Assembly: GCF_013184985.2 (NCBI RefSeq)
Contig: NZ_CP063418.1
Location: 2,108,001 to 2,172,000 of the forward strand
Direction: 5' to 3'
Origin: Actinomyces faecalis
Lineage (GTDB): Bacteria > Actinomycetota > Actinomycetes > Actinomycetales > Actinomycetaceae
Length of the DNA stretch: 64,000 bases
In this document: piece after piece, positions 1 through 8,652 of the stretch
How the letters are laid out: each line of letters starts with the position of its first letter
How positions within the stretch are numbered: the first letter of the stretch is position 1
Notes under the pieces: model-generated
Told to the model about the DNA's origin: nothing
What the model saw: only the letters and a program-made list of their open reading frames with translations
The model's database searches: none
Made by a program: the position numbers and the translations under genes

Positions 1-57
1 ACGAACAGCGAACTTCGGCTTACGGTTGGCCTTCTCGATCAGAGCGGTCTTCGCCAT
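1..57 (-). CDS. rpsN: 30S ribosomal protein uS14 (N-terminal 19 codons, cut by window edge)
   Basis: The first 19 codons read MAKTALIEKANRKPKFAVR, the start of the short zinc-binding form of uS14 (about 61 residues) found in Actinobacteria. The CxxC pairs lie beyond the left edge. The ATG begins one base after the rplE stop, so the gene is cotranscribed with the spc operon. The protein joins the 30S head. The truncation comes from the window and is not biological. Confidence 0.9.
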   Translation of the reverse strand, partial: MAKTALIEKANRKPKFAVR

Positions 58-58
58 G

Positions 59-622
59 TCACTTCTCCTTGAAGGGGAAGCCGAGCTGCTTGAGCAGCGA
101 GCGGGCCTCCTCGTCGGTCTTGGCCGTGGTCACCACGGTGATGTCCATGCCGCGCACGCGGTCGATGGAGTCAGCATCGATCTCGTGGAACACGGACTGC
201 TCCGTAAGACCGAAGGTGTAGTTGCCGTTGCCGTCGAACTGCTTCGGGGACAGGCCGCGGAAGTCGCGGATGCGAGGAAGCGAGATCGAGATGAGGCGGT
301 CCAGGAACTCCCACATGCGGTCGCCGCGCAGCGTGACGTGCGCACCGATCGGCATGCCCTCACGCAGCTTGAACTGGGCGATGGACTTGCGGGCCTTGGT
401 GACCTGGGGCTTCTGACCGGTGATGGCAGCCAGGTCGCGCACGGCGCCCTCGATCATCTTGGAGTCGTGAGCAGCCTCGCCGACACCCATGTTGACGACG
501 ACCTTGACGACACGCCCGACCTCCATCACGTTGCCGTGCTGGAACTCGCTCAGCAGGGCGGGGCGCACCTCCTCGGCGTACTTGGCCTTCAGGCGGGGGG
601 TGGTGTTCTCAGCCATGGTCAC
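59..622 (-). CDS. rplE: 50S ribosomal protein uL5
   Basis: 187 residues, the usual length for uL5, which binds 5S rRNA and helps form the central protuberance of the 50S subunit. The family core is intact, with GVGEA near residue 47, [21 protein letters not shown] near 70-90 and [11 protein letters not shown] near 115. The ATG overlaps the rplX stop by four bases (ATGA), implying translational coupling. A second Met two codons later is an alternative start. rpsN follows immediately. Confidence 0.97.
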   Translation of the reverse strand: MTMAENTTPRLKAKYAEEVRPALLSEFQHGNVMEVGRVVKVVVNMGVGEAAHDSKMIEGAVRDLAAITGQKPQVTKARKSIAQFKLREGMPIGAHVTLRGDRMWEFLDRLISISLPRIRDFRGLSPKQFDGNGNYTFGLTEQSVFHEIDADSIDRVRGMDITVVTTAKTDEEARSLLKQLGFPFKEK

Positions 623-963
623 AGGTCCTCCCCGGACTTCTTGGCGTAGCGCACGCGGACGGTGCGCTTGGCGCCATTGGGGCGCTCGCCCTCCTCGACG
701 CGGAAGCCCACGCGGGTGCGCTCCTTGGTCTTGGGGTCGACGAGCATGACGTTGGAGGCGTGGATCGGGGCCTCAACGGTCTCGATGCCGCCGGTGGTGG
801 CGCCCTGGGCGGACTGGCCCACGCGCGTGTGCTTCGTGACGCGCTGGACGCCCTCGACAATCACGCGGTCCCTGCTGGGCAGGACCTCCAGGACACGGCC
901 GGTCTTGCCCTTGTCCTTACCGGCGATGACGATGACCTGGTCGCCCTTCTTGATGCGTGCCAT
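619..963 (-). CDS. rplX: 50S ribosomal protein uL24
   Basis: 114 residues beginning [22 protein letters not shown], the KOW motif that starts uL24. The protein initiates 50S assembly by binding the 5' domain of 23S rRNA. It sits two bases after the rplN stop and overlaps the rplE start by four bases, as in other spc operons. Length and order are normal. Confidence 0.97.
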   Translation of the reverse strand: MARIKKGDQVIVIAGKDKGKTGRVLEVLPSRDRVIVEGVQRVTKHTRVGQSAQGATTGGIETVEAPIHASNVMLVDPKTKERTRVGFRVEEGERPNGAKRTVRVRYAKKSGEDL

Positions 964-965
964 GT

Positions 966-1334
966 TCAGATCACCTCCGGGGCGAGCGAGACGATGCGCA
1001 TGAACTTCTTCTCGCGAAGCTCACGGCCGACGGGACCGAAGATGCGCGTACCGCGCGGGTCGCCGTCGTTCTTCAGGATGACGGCGGCATTCTCGTCGAA
1101 ACGGATGTACGAGCCGTCCGGACGCCGGCGCTCCTTGCGGGTGCGCACGACGACCGCCTTGACGACGTCGCCCTTCTTGACGTTGCCGCCGGGGATGGCG
1201 TCCTTCACGGTAGCGACGATCGTGTCGCCGATGCCCGCATAGCGCCGACCCGAGCCGCCGAGCACACGGATGCACAGGATCTCCTTGGCACCGGTGTTGT
1301 CGGCGACCTTCAGTCGCGACTCCTGCTGGATCAT
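966..1334 (-). CDS. rplN: 50S ribosomal protein uL14
   Basis: 122 residues, [19 protein letters not shown] at the start, a canonical uL14. It binds 23S rRNA and makes a bridge to the 30S subunit. This is the first gene of the rplN-rplX-rplE-rpsN block. A 352-bp gap with a terminator-like hairpin and a possible promoter separates it from rpsQ upstream, so it probably starts its own transcript. Confidence 0.97.
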   Translation of the reverse strand: MIQQESRLKVADNTGAKEILCIRVLGGSGRRYAGIGDTIVATVKDAIPGGNVKKGDVVKAVVVRTRKERRRPDGSYIRFDENAAVILKNDGDPRGTRIFGPVGRELREKKFMRIVSLAPEVI

Positions 1335-1528
1335 TGGGTGTTCTCCTGTCGTCGAGCCGGTTCTCGACAGCCCTGGTGGGGCGCGAGCCTGGCCGAACGT
1401 TCCTTCTTCTCATGCGCACTGCTCCCCCGCCGAGGCGTTGGATCCCGCGGCGCGTGGCTCCCAGCAGACACAGGCGCACAGGGCGCGAGGTCTCTGCCGG
1501 GCGCACCGAGGGCGCGCGCAACTCTCAC

Positions 1529-1558
1529 AGCCTAGTCCAACCGCATGATTCCGCGGAA
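1529..1558 (-). promoter_or_regulatory. Possible rplN promoter
   Basis: On the minus strand TAGGCT (1529-1534) fits the actinobacterial -10 pattern TANNNT. An imperfect -35, TTCCGC, lies 18 bp upstream (1553-1558). It sits in the 352-bp rpsQ-rplN gap, downstream of the rpsQ hairpin, giving a leader of roughly 190 nt. The -35 is weak, so this is a candidate only. I see nothing else gene-like in this gap. Confidence 0.35.
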
Positions 1559-1622
1559 CCGGGCCGAGGCGAATCCTCCTGTGCCTTTGCTCACCGCGGT
1601 GACTCCCCGCCTCACAGCACGA

Positions 1623-1660
1623 CGACGCCGTCGCCTCCCACGCAGGAAACGACGGCGTCG
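1623..1660 (-). terminator. Terminator-like hairpin after rpsQ
   Basis: A perfect 11-bp inverted repeat, CGACGCCGTCG (1623-1633) with CGACGGCGTCG (1650-1660) and a 16-nt loop, begins 26 nt past the rpsQ stop. There is no U-tract, as is common in this group. It suggests that most S10-operon transcription ends here before rplN. Confidence 0.65.
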
Positions 1661-1686
1661 CTGTGACTCAGGCCCGAGGCGTCAGG

Positions 1687-1965
1687 TCACTTGGCCTTCT
1701 CGGCGATCTCGACCAGGCGCCAGCGCTTGGTGGCGCTGAGCGGACGGGTCTCCATGATGACGACGAGGTCGCCGACGCCGGCCTCGTTGTTCTCGTCGTG
1801 GACCTTCACCTTCGAGGAACGGCGCAGGACCTTGCCGTACAGGGAGTGCTTGTAGCGCTCCTCAACCTCGACGACGATAGTCTTGTCCATCTTGTCGGAC
1901 ACGACGTAGCCGCGACGGACCTTGCGCTGGTTGCGCTCGGTGGTCTCGATGTTCTGCTCGCTCAC
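1687..1965 (-). CDS. rpsQ: 30S ribosomal protein uS17
   Basis: 92 residues with the uS17 core [19 protein letters not shown] and [13 protein letters not shown]. It is an OB-fold protein that binds the 5' domain of 16S rRNA. The short charged N-terminal extension (about 13 residues) is common in Actinobacteria. It overlaps rpmC by four bases (ATGA) and is the last gene before the hairpin at 1623-1660. Confidence 0.97.
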   Translation of the reverse strand: MSEQNIETTERNQRKVRRGYVVSDKMDKTIVVEVEERYKHSLYGKVLRRSSKVKVHDENNEAGVGDLVVIMETRPLSATKRWRLVEIAEKAK

Positions 1966-2207
1966 TTGGACTCCTCCGTGCTCGGAGCGGTACGGATGCC
2001 GAGCTCACGCTCGCGCACGATGGTGTGGATGCGGGCGATGTCACGACGCACAGCCTTGAGGCGACCGTGGTCCTCCAGCTGTCCGGTCGCAGAGGCGAAC
2101 CGGAGGTTGAACAGCTCGGCCTTGGCCTTGGAGAGCTCCTCGGCGAGGCGCTCGTTGTCCATGGCGTCGAGGTCGGTCGGGGTCAGTCCCTGGGAACCGA
2201 TAGCCAT
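1962..2207 (-). CDS. rpmC: 50S ribosomal protein uL29
   Basis: 81 residues. The [17 protein letters not shown] and [16 protein letters not shown] segments are the two long helices of uL29, which lies near the peptide exit tunnel and contacts trigger factor and SRP. The C-terminal tail after RTAP is slightly longer than in E. coli (63 residues). It overlaps rplP by one base and rpsQ by four. Confidence 0.96.
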   Translation of the reverse strand: MAIGSQGLTPTDLDAMDNERLAEELSKAKAELFNLRFASATGQLEDHGRLKAVRRDIARIHTIVRERELGIRTAPSTEESK

Positions 2208-2626
2208 CAGACGTCACCACCCTCACGAGTAACGAAACGGGTCTTCATCGGAAGCTTGTGCTGCGCGCGGCGCATAGCCTCACGGGCGAGTGCCTCGTCG
2301 ACACCGCCGAGCTCGAACAGGATGCGTCCAGGCTTGACGTTGGCGATCCACCACTCAGGCGCGCCCTTACCCGAACCCATACGGGTCTCGGCGGGCTTCT
2401 TGGTCAGAGGACGGTCCGGGAAGATGTTGATCCACACCTTACCGCCACGCTTGACGTGACGGGTCATGGCGATACGGGCCGCCTCGATCTGGCGGTTGGT
2501 GATGTAGGCAGGCTCGAGAGCCTGGATGCCGTAGTCACCGAAGGCGATCTGGTTGCCGCCCTTGGACAGGCCCGAACGGTGCGGGCGGTGCTGCTTGCGG
2601 AACTTGGTCCGGCGAGGGATGAGCAT
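2207..2626 (-). CDS. rplP: 50S ribosomal protein uL16
   Basis: 139 residues starting [15 protein letters not shown], with [20 protein letters not shown] near 90, both diagnostic for uL16. It helps organise the A-site and late 50S assembly. The length is standard. The start is three bases after the rpsC stop, consistent with cotranslation in the S10 operon. Confidence 0.98.
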   Translation of the reverse strand: MLIPRRTKFRKQHRPHRSGLSKGGNQIAFGDYGIQALEPAYITNRQIEAARIAMTRHVKRGGKVWINIFPDRPLTKKPAETRMGSGKGAPEWWIANVKPGRILFELGGVDEALAREAMRRAQHKLPMKTRFVTREGGDV

Positions 2627-2629
2627 GGC

Positions 2630-3439
2630 TCAGGCCTCCGTTCCCTGCGGAGCGGCAGCGCTCTCGGCGGCCGGCGTCTGCTCGGCCTGCTGCTCGCTGT
2701 TGTGACGCGGGGCGCGCTCGCCACGGCGCTCACCACGACGACGGTCTCCACGACCGCGACCGCGCGGGCCGGACTCAGCCTGCTGACGGGCGAACTCGCG
2801 CTCCGTCATGTCGCCCTTGTAGATCCAGACCTTGACGCCGAGACGTCCGAAGGTGGTCTTGGCCTCGTAGAAGCCGTAGTCGATGTTCGCGCGCAGGGTG
2901 TGCAGCGGCACGCGCCCCTCACGGTAGAACTCGCTGCGGCTCATCTCAGCGCCGCCCAGACGGCCGGAGCACTGGACACGGATGCCCTTGGCGCCCGCGC
3001 GCATGGCGGACTGCATGCCCTTGCGCATGGCACGACGGAAGGAGACTCGGCTGGCGAGCTGCTCCGCGATGCCCTGGGCGACGAGCTGGGCGTCCAGGTC
3101 GGGGCTCTTGACCTCGAGGATGTTGAGCTGGACCTGCTTGCCGGTCAGCTTCTCCAGCTGACCGCGCAGGCGCTCGGCCTCAGCGCCACGGCGACCGATC
3201 ACGATACCCGGACGGGCGGTGTGCAGGTCGACACGGACGCGGTCACGCGTACGCTCGATGTCGACCTTGGAGATACCGGCGCGCTCCATTCCGTCCTCCA
3301 TGAGGCGACGGATCTTGACGTCCTCCTCGACGAAGTCGCGGTAACGCTGACCGGGCTTCGTGGAGTCGGCGAACCAGCGCGAACGGTGGTCCGTCGTGAT
3401 GCCCAAGCGGAAGCCGGTCGGGTTGACCTTCTGCCCCAT
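2630..3439 (-). CDS. rpsC: 30S ribosomal protein uS3
   Basis: 269 residues. The N-terminal [13 protein letters not shown], the KH domain with [13 protein letters not shown] (near 75-90) and the C-terminal domain around [17 protein letters not shown] are typical of uS3, which lines the mRNA entry channel. After about residue 215 there is an Arg/Gly-rich then Glu/Ala-rich tail of around 50 residues, common in high-GC Gram-positives. The start overlaps the rplV stop by one base. Confidence 0.98.
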   Translation of the reverse strand: MGQKVNPTGFRLGITTDHRSRWFADSTKPGQRYRDFVEEDVKIRRLMEDGMERAGISKVDIERTRDRVRVDLHTARPGIVIGRRGAEAERLRGQLEKLTGKQVQLNILEVKSPDLDAQLVAQGIAEQLASRVSFRRAMRKGMQSAMRAGAKGIRVQCSGRLGGAEMSRSEFYREGRVPLHTLRANIDYGFYEAKTTFGRLGVKVWIYKGDMTEREFARQQAESGPRGRGRGDRRRGERRGERAPRHNSEQQAEQTPAAESAAAPQGTEA

Positions 3440-3816
3440 TAGCGGGCTCCTTCCTTCTTGGCGGCGTCGGCCTTGTCGCCGACGATGACGGTGATGTGGC
3501 TGGTGCGCTTGAGAATCCGGCTCGCGCGCCCCTGGGCGCGGGGACGGAAACGCTTAAGGGTCGGACCCTCGTCAGCGAACACCTCGGTGATGAACAGCTC
3601 GCTCTCGTCGAAGCGCTCACCGGCCTGCTGGGCCTTGACGCGAGCGTTGGCGATGGCGGACTCGATGACCTTGCGCACCGGCACCGCAGCGGCCTGCGGG
3701 GCGAAACGGAGCATGTTGACGGCCTCGAGGGCGTTCTTGCCGCGGACGACGTCCACGACACGGCGTGCCTTCATCGGCGTGCAGCGCACGTACTTGGCCT
3801 GCGCCTTGGCTTCCAT
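3439..3816 (-). CDS. rplV: 50S ribosomal protein uL22
   Basis: 125 residues beginning [22 protein letters not shown], with the tunnel-loop region [19 protein letters not shown] near 90-108. uL22 lines the nascent-peptide exit tunnel, where changes can give macrolide resistance. Nothing unusual is visible in the loop. A 28-bp gap separates it from rpsS. Confidence 0.97.
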   Translation of the reverse strand: MEAKAQAKYVRCTPMKARRVVDVVRGKNALEAVNMLRFAPQAAAVPVRKVIESAIANARVKAQQAGERFDESELFITEVFADEGPTLKRFRPRAQGRASRILKRTSHITVIVGDKADAAKKEGAR

Positions 3817-3844
3817 GTTCTAGCCTCTCTTCCTGCTACGGGCG

Positions 3845-4123
3845 TCAGCGACGCGACTTGCGGTCGTCCTTGACGTGCCCGCGGAAGGTACGGGTCGGAG
3901 CGAACTCGCCGAGCTTGTGGCCCACCATGGACTCGGTGACGAAGACCGGGACGTGCTTACGACCGTCGTGGACGGCGAAGGTGTGTCCGAGGAAGTCCGG
4001 CGTGATGACCGAACGACGGGACCAGGTCTTGATGACGTTCTTGGTGCCCTTCTCGTTCTGGGCGTCCACCTTCTTCATGAGGTGGTCGTCGACGAAGGGA
4101 CCCTTCTTCAGACTGCGCGGCAT
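3845..4123 (-). CDS. rpsS: 30S ribosomal protein uS19
   Basis: 92 residues, starting [15 protein letters not shown] and containing [25 protein letters not shown] split over residues 32-56, the uS19 signature. It sits in the 30S head next to uS13. Size and position after rplB are canonical. Confidence 0.98.
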   Translation of the reverse strand: MPRSLKKGPFVDDHLMKKVDAQNEKGTKNVIKTWSRRSVITPDFLGHTFAVHDGRKHVPVFVTESMVGHKLGEFAPTRTFRGHVKDDRKSRR

Positions 4124-4135
4124 ATCAGGCTCCTA

Positions 4136-4972
4136 TCAGCGCTTCTTGCCGGTCCGACGACGACGCACGATGAGGCGGTCGCTGGACTTGTTGGGACGAC
4201 GGGTACGGCCCTCGGGCTTGCCCCACGGCGACACAGGGTGACGACCACCAGAGGTACGGCCCTCACCACCACCGTGCGGGTGGTCAACCGGGTTCATGAC
4301 GACACCGCGGACGGTCGGGCGCACGCCCTTCCAGCGCATACGGCCAGCCTTGCCCCAGTTGATGTTGGACTGCTCGGCGTTACCGACCTCGCCGACGGTC
4401 GCGCGGCAGGCGGCCTCGACGTTGCGGATCTCGCCAGAGGGCATACGCAGCTGGGCGTACTTGCCCTCCTTGGCCACCAGCTGGACCGAGGTGCCAGCCG
4501 AGCGGGCGATCTTGGCGCCGCCACCAGGACGCAGCTCCACGGCGTGGACCACGGTACCGGTGGGGATGTTGCGCAGCGGCATGTTGTTACCAGGCTTGAT
4601 GTCGGCGTTCGGACCCGACTCCACCACGTCACCCTGACCCAGGCGGTTGGGGGCGATGATGTAGCGCTTCTCGCCGTCGGCGTAGTGCAGCAGCGCGATG
4701 CGAGCGGTGCGGTTGGGGTCGTACTCGATGTGAGCGACCTTGGCGGGCACGCCGTCCTTGTCACCACGACGGAAGTCGATGACGCGGTAGGCGCGCTTGT
4801 GGCCACCGCCCTTGTGGCGGGTGGTGACGCGGCCGTTGGAGTTACGGCCACCGGTCTTGCTCAGCGGACGGACGAGGGACTTCTCGGGCTCGCTGCGCGT
4901 GATCTCGACGAAGTCGGCCACGGAGGAGCCGCGGCGACCCGGCGTCGTCGGCTTGTACTTACGGATTCCCAT
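4136..4972 (-). CDS. rplB: 50S ribosomal protein uL2
   Basis: 278 residues. The [16 protein letters not shown] motif near the C-terminus (about 228-243) carries the conserved His that supports peptidyl-transferase activity and subunit association. The N-terminal [15 protein letters not shown] is typical. It lies 12 bp before rpsS and 21 bp after rplW. Confidence 0.98.
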   Translation of the reverse strand: MGIRKYKPTTPGRRGSSVADFVEITRSEPEKSLVRPLSKTGGRNSNGRVTTRHKGGGHKRAYRVIDFRRGDKDGVPAKVAHIEYDPNRTARIALLHYADGEKRYIIAPNRLGQGDVVESGPNADIKPGNNMPLRNIPTGTVVHAVELRPGGGAKIARSAGTSVQLVAKEGKYAQLRMPSGEIRNVEAACRATVGEVGNAEQSNINWGKAGRMRWKGVRPTVRGVVMNPVDHPHGGGEGRTSGGRHPVSPWGKPEGRTRRPNKSSDRLIVRRRRTGKKR

Positions 4973-4993
4973 GTCGATGCTTTACCTTCCGTG

Positions 4994-5299
4994 TCACTTC
5001 GCCACGTCGCCAAAGATGTCGATGGTCCCCTCGCGCAGCGTGACGATCGCGCGCTTGGTGTCCTTGGACTTGCCGAGCCCGTGGCGGGTGCGGCGGGTCT
5101 TGCCCTGGCGGTTCTGGGTGTTCACGGACGCGACCTTGACACCGAAGATGGCCTCGACGGCCTGCTTGATCTCGGTCTTGTTCGAACCCGGCGCGACAAG
5201 GAACGTGTACTGGCCACGGTCCATGCAGGCGTAGGACTTCTCGGAGACGACCGGCGCGACGATGACGTCGCGGGGGTTCTTGCTCTTCTCGAGGCTCAC
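4994..5299 (-). CDS. rplW: 50S ribosomal protein uL23
   Basis: 101 residues. [20 protein letters not shown] and [21 protein letters not shown] match uL23, the docking site of trigger factor and SRP at the tunnel exit. The ATG overlaps the rplD stop by four bases (ATGA), implying coupling. Confidence 0.97.
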   Translation of the reverse strand: MSLEKSKNPRDVIVAPVVSEKSYACMDRGQYTFLVAPGSNKTEIKQAVEAIFGVKVASVNTQNRQGKTRRTRHGLGKSKDTKRAIVTLREGTIDIFGDVAK

Positions 5300-5940
5300 T
5301 TGGACTCCTCCTCGCCCTTGCCGAGGAAGCTGTCCAGGGCAGCGGCAGTGAAGACGACGTCGTCGTTGACCAGGACGTCGTAGGTGTTGAGCTGGTCGGC
5401 CCAGATCACGAGCGCCTCAGGGGCGTTGCGCAGGCTGAGCGCGGTGAGCTCGTCGGCGCGGGTGGCGACAACCAGGGCCTTGCGGTCGGTGAGGTTGCGC
5501 AGAGCACCGAGGGCCGACTTGGTCGACGGCTTCTCAGAGGTGACGAACTCAGTGATGACGTGGACGCGGCCGTTGCGGGCGCGGTCAGACAGGGCCGAGC
5601 GCAGGGCGGCAGCCTTCATCTTCTTGGGCGTGCGCTGGGAGTAGTCACGCGGCTGGGGACCGTGCACGGTGCCACCGCCGACGAACTGCGGAGCGCGGGT
5701 CGAGCCCTGACGGGCGCGACCGGTGCCCTTCTGGCGGTAGGGCTTGCGGCCACCACCGCGGACGGCGCCACGGGTCTTGGTGGCGTGGGTGCCCTGGCGG
5801 GCCGCGGCGAGCTGGGCCACGACGACCTGGTGCATCAGCGGGATGTTGGTCTCGACGTCGAAGATCTCGGCGGGCAGCTCGGCCGAGCCGGTCTTCTTGC
5901 CCGTGGAGTCGACGATGTCGACAGTCAGTGCGTCAGCCAT
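5296..5940 (-). CDS. rplD: 50S ribosomal protein uL4
   Basis: 214 residues. The loop [20 protein letters not shown] (about residues 65-84) is the uL4 tunnel extension. uL4 also represses the S10 operon in some bacteria; whether it does so here is unknown, although the rpsJ leader is long and structured. It overlaps rplW by four bases and follows rplC after four bases. Confidence 0.98.
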   Translation of the reverse strand: MADALTVDIVDSTGKKTGSAELPAEIFDVETNIPLMHQVVVAQLAAARQGTHATKTRGAVRGGGRKPYRQKGTGRARQGSTRAPQFVGGGTVHGPQPRDYSQRTPKKMKAAALRSALSDRARNGRVHVITEFVTSEKPSTKSALGALRNLTDRKALVVATRADELTALSLRNAPEALVIWADQLNTYDVLVNDDVVFTAAALDSFLGKGEEESK

Positions 5941-5944
5941 GGTC

Positions 5945-6613
5945 TCAGGCTCCCTTCACTGCGGTGCGGACGACGACGACCGAGCCCTTAGGACCGGGGA
6001 CGGCGCCGTTGACGAGGAGGACACCCTTCTCGACGTCCACGCCACGAACCTTGAGGTTCTGGACGGTGGTCGTCTCGTGGCCCATACGGCCGGCCATGCG
6101 CAGGCCCTTGAAGATGCGGCCAGGGGTGGCGCAGGCGCCGATGGAACCGGGCTTGCGGTGGTTGCGGTGAGCACCGTGGGAGGCGCTGACGCCGGCGAAG
6201 CCGTGGCGCTTCATGACACCGGCGAAGCCCTTGCCCTTGGAGGTACCCTGGACGTCGACCTTCTGGCCGACCTCGAACAGGTCGGCGGTCAGCTCCTGGC
6301 CGGCCTCGAACTCGGAGGCCAGCGAGGTGCGCACCTCGGCGACGTGGCGGCGAGGAGCGACCCCGGCCTTCGCGAAGTGGCCCGCGAGGGGCTTGGTGAC
6401 CTTGCGCTCGGCGATCTCACCGAAGGCGAGCTGGACGGCCTCGTAGCCGTCGGTCTCGACAGTGCGGACCTGGGTCACGACGTTGGTGTCAACGCGCACG
6501 ACAGTGACGGGACGCAGGACGCCGTTCTCGTCCCAGATCTGCGTCATGCCGAGCTTGGTGCCGAGCAGCGCCTTGGCAGGCGCGGCGGCAGCCGGCTGGT
6601 TAAGCGTAGTCAT
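5945..6613 (-). CDS. rplC: 50S ribosomal protein uL3
   Basis: 222 residues. [14 protein letters not shown] near residue 18, [17 protein letters not shown] near 130 and the A-site loop with [15 protein letters not shown] near 165 identify uL3. The N-terminus carries about 15 extra residues ([16 protein letters not shown]) before the conserved core; no nearer Met is available, so this start is kept. It lies 11 bp after rpsJ. Confidence 0.97.
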   Translation of the reverse strand: MTTLNQPAAAAPAKALLGTKLGMTQIWDENGVLRPVTVVRVDTNVVTQVRTVETDGYEAVQLAFGEIAERKVTKPLAGHFAKAGVAPRRHVAEVRTSLASEFEAGQELTADLFEVGQKVDVQGTSKGKGFAGVMKRHGFAGVSASHGAHRNHRKPGSIGACATPGRIFKGLRMAGRMGHETTTVQNLKVRGVDVEKGVLLVNGAVPGPKGSVVVVRTAVKGA

Positions 6614-6624
6614 GGCTTCAGTCC

Positions 6625-6933
6625 TCAGAGCTTGATCTCGATGTTGACGTCGGCCGGCAGGTCGAGTCGCATGAGCGAGTCGACGGCCTTGGGCGTCGGG
6701 TCGACGATGTCGATCAGCCGCTTGTGCGTACGCATCTCAAAGTGCTCGCGGCTGTCCTTGTACTTGTGCGGCGACCGGATGACGCAGAACACGTTCTTCT
6801 CGGTCGGCAGCGGCACCGGGCCCACGACCGTCGCACCTGCGCGGGTCACCACGTCGACGATCTTGCGCGCCGAAGAGTCGATGACCTCGTGGTCGTAGGA
6901 CTTGAGCCGGATGCGGATCTTCTGTCCCGCCAT
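6625..6933 (-). CDS. rpsJ: 30S ribosomal protein uS10 (NusE)
   Basis: 102 residues, [19 protein letters not shown] at the start and [19 protein letters not shown] at the end. uS10 is part of the 30S head and pairs with NusB and NusG in antitermination. The reading frame stays open 396 bases upstream of this ATG, but that extension is low complexity and includes repeated leader DNA, so ATG 6933, with AGAGAGG about ten bases upstream, is chosen. First gene of the S10 operon. Confidence 0.97.
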   Translation of the reverse strand: MAGQKIRIRLKSYDHEVIDSSARKIVDVVTRAGATVVGPVPLPTEKNVFCVIRSPHKYKDSREHFEMRTHKRLIDIVDPTPKAVDSLMRLDLPADVNIEIKL

Positions 6934-7049
6934 GGCGCCTAACCTCTCTTGCTTTCGGTGACCGGTCCACGCGCTCGGGCGTGTCGCAGTGCGACTCGCA
7001 CAAGTACCTCGCTGTGAAGGAATGGTGACCCGGTCTGGACACACGGAAA

Positions 7050-7095
7050 CCCGGGGGCCCGGGTCCGTCAGACTGGTTCCCGGGTCGACCCCGGG
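7050..7095 (-). other. Structured GC-rich segment of the rpsJ 5' leader
   Basis: Four CCCGGG hexamers occur in 46 bp (7050, 7058, 7079, 7090), so several alternative hairpins are possible in the S10-operon transcript. This could be an attenuator or a protein-binding leader, by analogy with uL4 autoregulation elsewhere. That role is inferred and is not shown by the sequence. Confidence 0.5.
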
Positions 7096-7132
7096 AGGTG
7101 GCGGCCAAGGCTCGCGCCCTGACAGCCAGACA

Positions 7133-7162
7133 AACCTACCAGCGGCCGTGCCAAGGAGGGAA
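7133..7162 (-). promoter_or_regulatory. Putative rpsJ (S10 operon) promoter
   Basis: Minus-strand TGGTAGGTT carries a -10 TAGGTT (7133-7138) with an extended TGN. A weak -35, TTCCCT, lies 18 bp upstream (7157-7162). The GGTAGNNT context recurs upstream of rpsL, rplJ and rpoB. The leader to ATG 6933 would be about 190 nt. Confidence 0.45.
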
Positions 7163-7330
7163 CCCGCACAGGCCCTCATACGCTGTGAGACTGCGCACCC
7201 GGTCCACGCGCTCGGGCGTGTCGCCCACTCCCCCCCCCCGAGACCGTACGTTTCACGCGCCGAGACCGTATCTGCCCAGCGGGCACGCCCCTCTGCTCGC
7301 CCACGAGCGGGGCGCCGTCGTCGAACCACA

Positions 7331-7365
7331 TGTGGACAACGATCACGACGGTACCGTTATCCACA
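7331..7365. promoter_or_regulatory. Two DnaA-box-like 9-mers in opposite orientation
   Basis: TGTGGACAA (7331-7339, reading TTGTCCACA on the minus strand) and TTATCCACA (7357-7365) both match known DnaA-box consensus sequences exactly. They lie 17 bp apart, about 50 bp upstream of the ATG at 7417 and inside the inverted-repeat interval. They may be DnaA-responsive regulatory sites or chance matches. Confidence 0.5.
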
Positions 7366-7416
7366 GTCTCGATATGCACTCTGGTAGAGAAGTCGGCGGG
7401 TCGCAACCATGTCCGT

Positions 7417-8514
7417 ATGGATCCAGACATCGCGGCTGACACCTTCCACCGGGAGCCCCTCAGCCCGACCCCACCCACCGCGGCACCACCGACGACGCCG
7501 TCCCTCACCCAGCACGTACGCCGCGGCGTCCATCTCGAGATCATTCCCGGCACACCCCACTGGGAGCATGTCGATCAGATTCGCACGGCCGTTCTGCAAT
7601 CACAAGATCTCAGGCGTTCAACGTGCGTCATCTGTCTTGACAGCGCGGCGATCCTTCACGGGGCGGAGTTGCTCCATCTCGATCCTGCCGTCCACGTGCT
7701 CACCGATTACAAGGCTTCAGGCTTGCCCCGCGGACGCGACCGATTTGGTCGCACCCATGTCTCTCCTCGCTCCCTCGGCAAGCGCAACCACCGCCTGGCT
7801 CTGAAGATGCGCCCCCTTGTTCGTCACCACTACCCTATGAGCTCCGACGACGTCGTCGTCCTCGACGGCATGAGAGTGACGTCCCCCGAACGGACCATGG
7901 TGGACTGCGCGCGGTTCCTTCAGCCCGACGACGGCCTTGTCGTGCTCGATTCCCTCTTCTCGGTGCTGACTGGCGCCGCAGAGCTGACGCGCCCCTGGGA
8001 TCACGCGGAGCAGATCGACGACGCCGCTGCCGCCCTACGCAGACGCCTCCTCAAGCGCGTGGATGAGTATGCCGGCCAGCGGGGCGTGCGACGTGCTCGC
8101 GCCGTGATCCTCGCCGCGTCCCCATGGTCCCAGTCGCCTTGGGAGACAGAGCTACGACGACTGTTGCTGGCAGCCGGCACGCTCCCCCCAACGCCGCAAT
8201 ACCGAGCCGTCACCGCGGACGGAACCTATTTTCCGGATCTGTCCTGGCCCCAGGCTCGTACGGCAGTCGAAGTCAATGGCGCTGTCAAGTATCGAGACCA
8301 AGGCGATGCCACCCGTGCCCGTGAGTCACGACGTCGCCAAGCGCTCATTGATGTCGGGTGGACTGTCGTGGATGTGACTCCGGCTCTCATCGCGCATCCC
8401 GAGCAGGTCCTGGCAGCGATTCACGACGCCGTCCCACCGGTCCTGTTTCGCGGCCGCCCTGAGGTGGCCCTAAGGACGTCACAGGAAAAGCGCAAGGGAA
8501 AACTGTATGTCTGA
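7417..8514 (+). CDS. AbiEi-antitoxin-like protein with C-terminal DUF559/PD-(D/E)xK-like domain
   Basis: 365 residues of unknown function. The middle part (about 70-180) with CVICLDSAAILHG and VTSPERTMVDCARFL resembles the AbiEi/type IV antitoxin-related domain common in Actinobacteria. The C-terminal part (about 240-325) resembles DUF559/Vsr-like nuclease folds: SPWETELRRLL, then FPDLSW (D274), then AVEVNG (E285) and a basic helix. The possible catalytic D-x10-E pair is intact. No adjacent AbiEii toxin is seen. ATG 7417 is chosen because the 29 upstream codons lack family features; the RBS is weak. It stands alone, convergent with tuf and divergent from rpsJ, inside the inverted repeats. Confidence 0.7.
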   Translation: MDPDIAADTFHREPLSPTPPTAAPPTTPSLTQHVRRGVHLEIIPGTPHWEHVDQIRTAVLQSQDLRRSTCVICLDSAAILHGAELLHLDPAVHVLTDYKASGLPRGRDRFGRTHVSPRSLGKRNHRLALKMRPLVRHHYPMSSDDVVVLDGMRVTSPERTMVDCARFLQPDDGLVVLDSLFSVLTGAAELTRPWDHAEQIDDAAAALRRRLLKRVDEYAGQRGVRRARAVILAASPWSQSPWETELRRLLLAAGTLPPTPQYRAVTADGTYFPDLSWPQARTAVEVNGAVKYRDQGDATRARESRRRQALIDVGWTVVDVTPALIAHPEQVLAAIHDAVPPVLFRGRPEVALRTSQEKRKGKLYV

Positions 8515-8568
8515 GGCAGGGCATACGGTCTGGATGCCTGAAACATACGGTCTCGAGGGGAATAAGGA

Positions 8569-8608
8569 AGGCTCCCCCGGACCTCCGTGCGGAGATCCGG
8601 GGGAGCCT
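8569..8608 (-). terminator. tuf terminator, probably bidirectional
   Basis: A 13-bp perfect stem (AGGCTCCCCCGGA at 8569-8581 with its complement at 8596-8608) has a small inner TCCG/CGGA pairing. It starts 44 nt past the tuf stop and is followed on the minus strand by TTCCTT. It can also end transcription of the convergent plus-strand gene. Confidence 0.85.
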
Positions 8609-8652
8609 AACGGCTGTGTCAGCCCAGTGCTCTGGCGAGCCGAGTCAGATCA

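Larger units (their letters stand above)
6962..7224. repeat. Perfect 26-bp direct repeat in the rpsJ leader
   Basis: Two identical 26-bp copies lie at 6962-6987 and 7199-7224, 237 bp apart. They begin CCGGTCCACGCG and end GGGCGTGTCGC. They bracket the putative rpsJ promoter and the CCCGGG-rich leader segment. The flanking bases differ, so the match is limited to 26 bp. The function is unknown. Confidence 0.85.
7239..8555. mobile_element. Possible element: 33-bp inverted repeats around an AbiEi/DUF559-like gene
   Basis: The arms 7239-7271 and 8523-8555 are inverted repeats matching at 28 of 33 positions. Each arm holds two copies of AGACCGTA spaced 22 bp apart, and mismatches cluster between the copies. 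The 1,317-bp interval carries one plus-strand gene and splits the usual tuf-rpsJ neighbourhood. No transposase and no clear target duplication are visible. A run of ten C (7230-7239) abuts the left arm. The arms could instead be paired regulator sites. Confidence 0.45.

Noticed and set aside
3875..5383. 502-codon plus-strand open frame over rpsS-rplB-rplW-rplD
   Set aside because: It is a shadow of high-GC ribosomal genes with no RBS or family resemblance. The same applies to the long plus-strand frames over rpoB and rpoC.
6934..7329. N-terminal extension of rpsJ
   Set aside because: The extension encodes the leader direct repeat and low-complexity residues. uS10 is complete from 6933.
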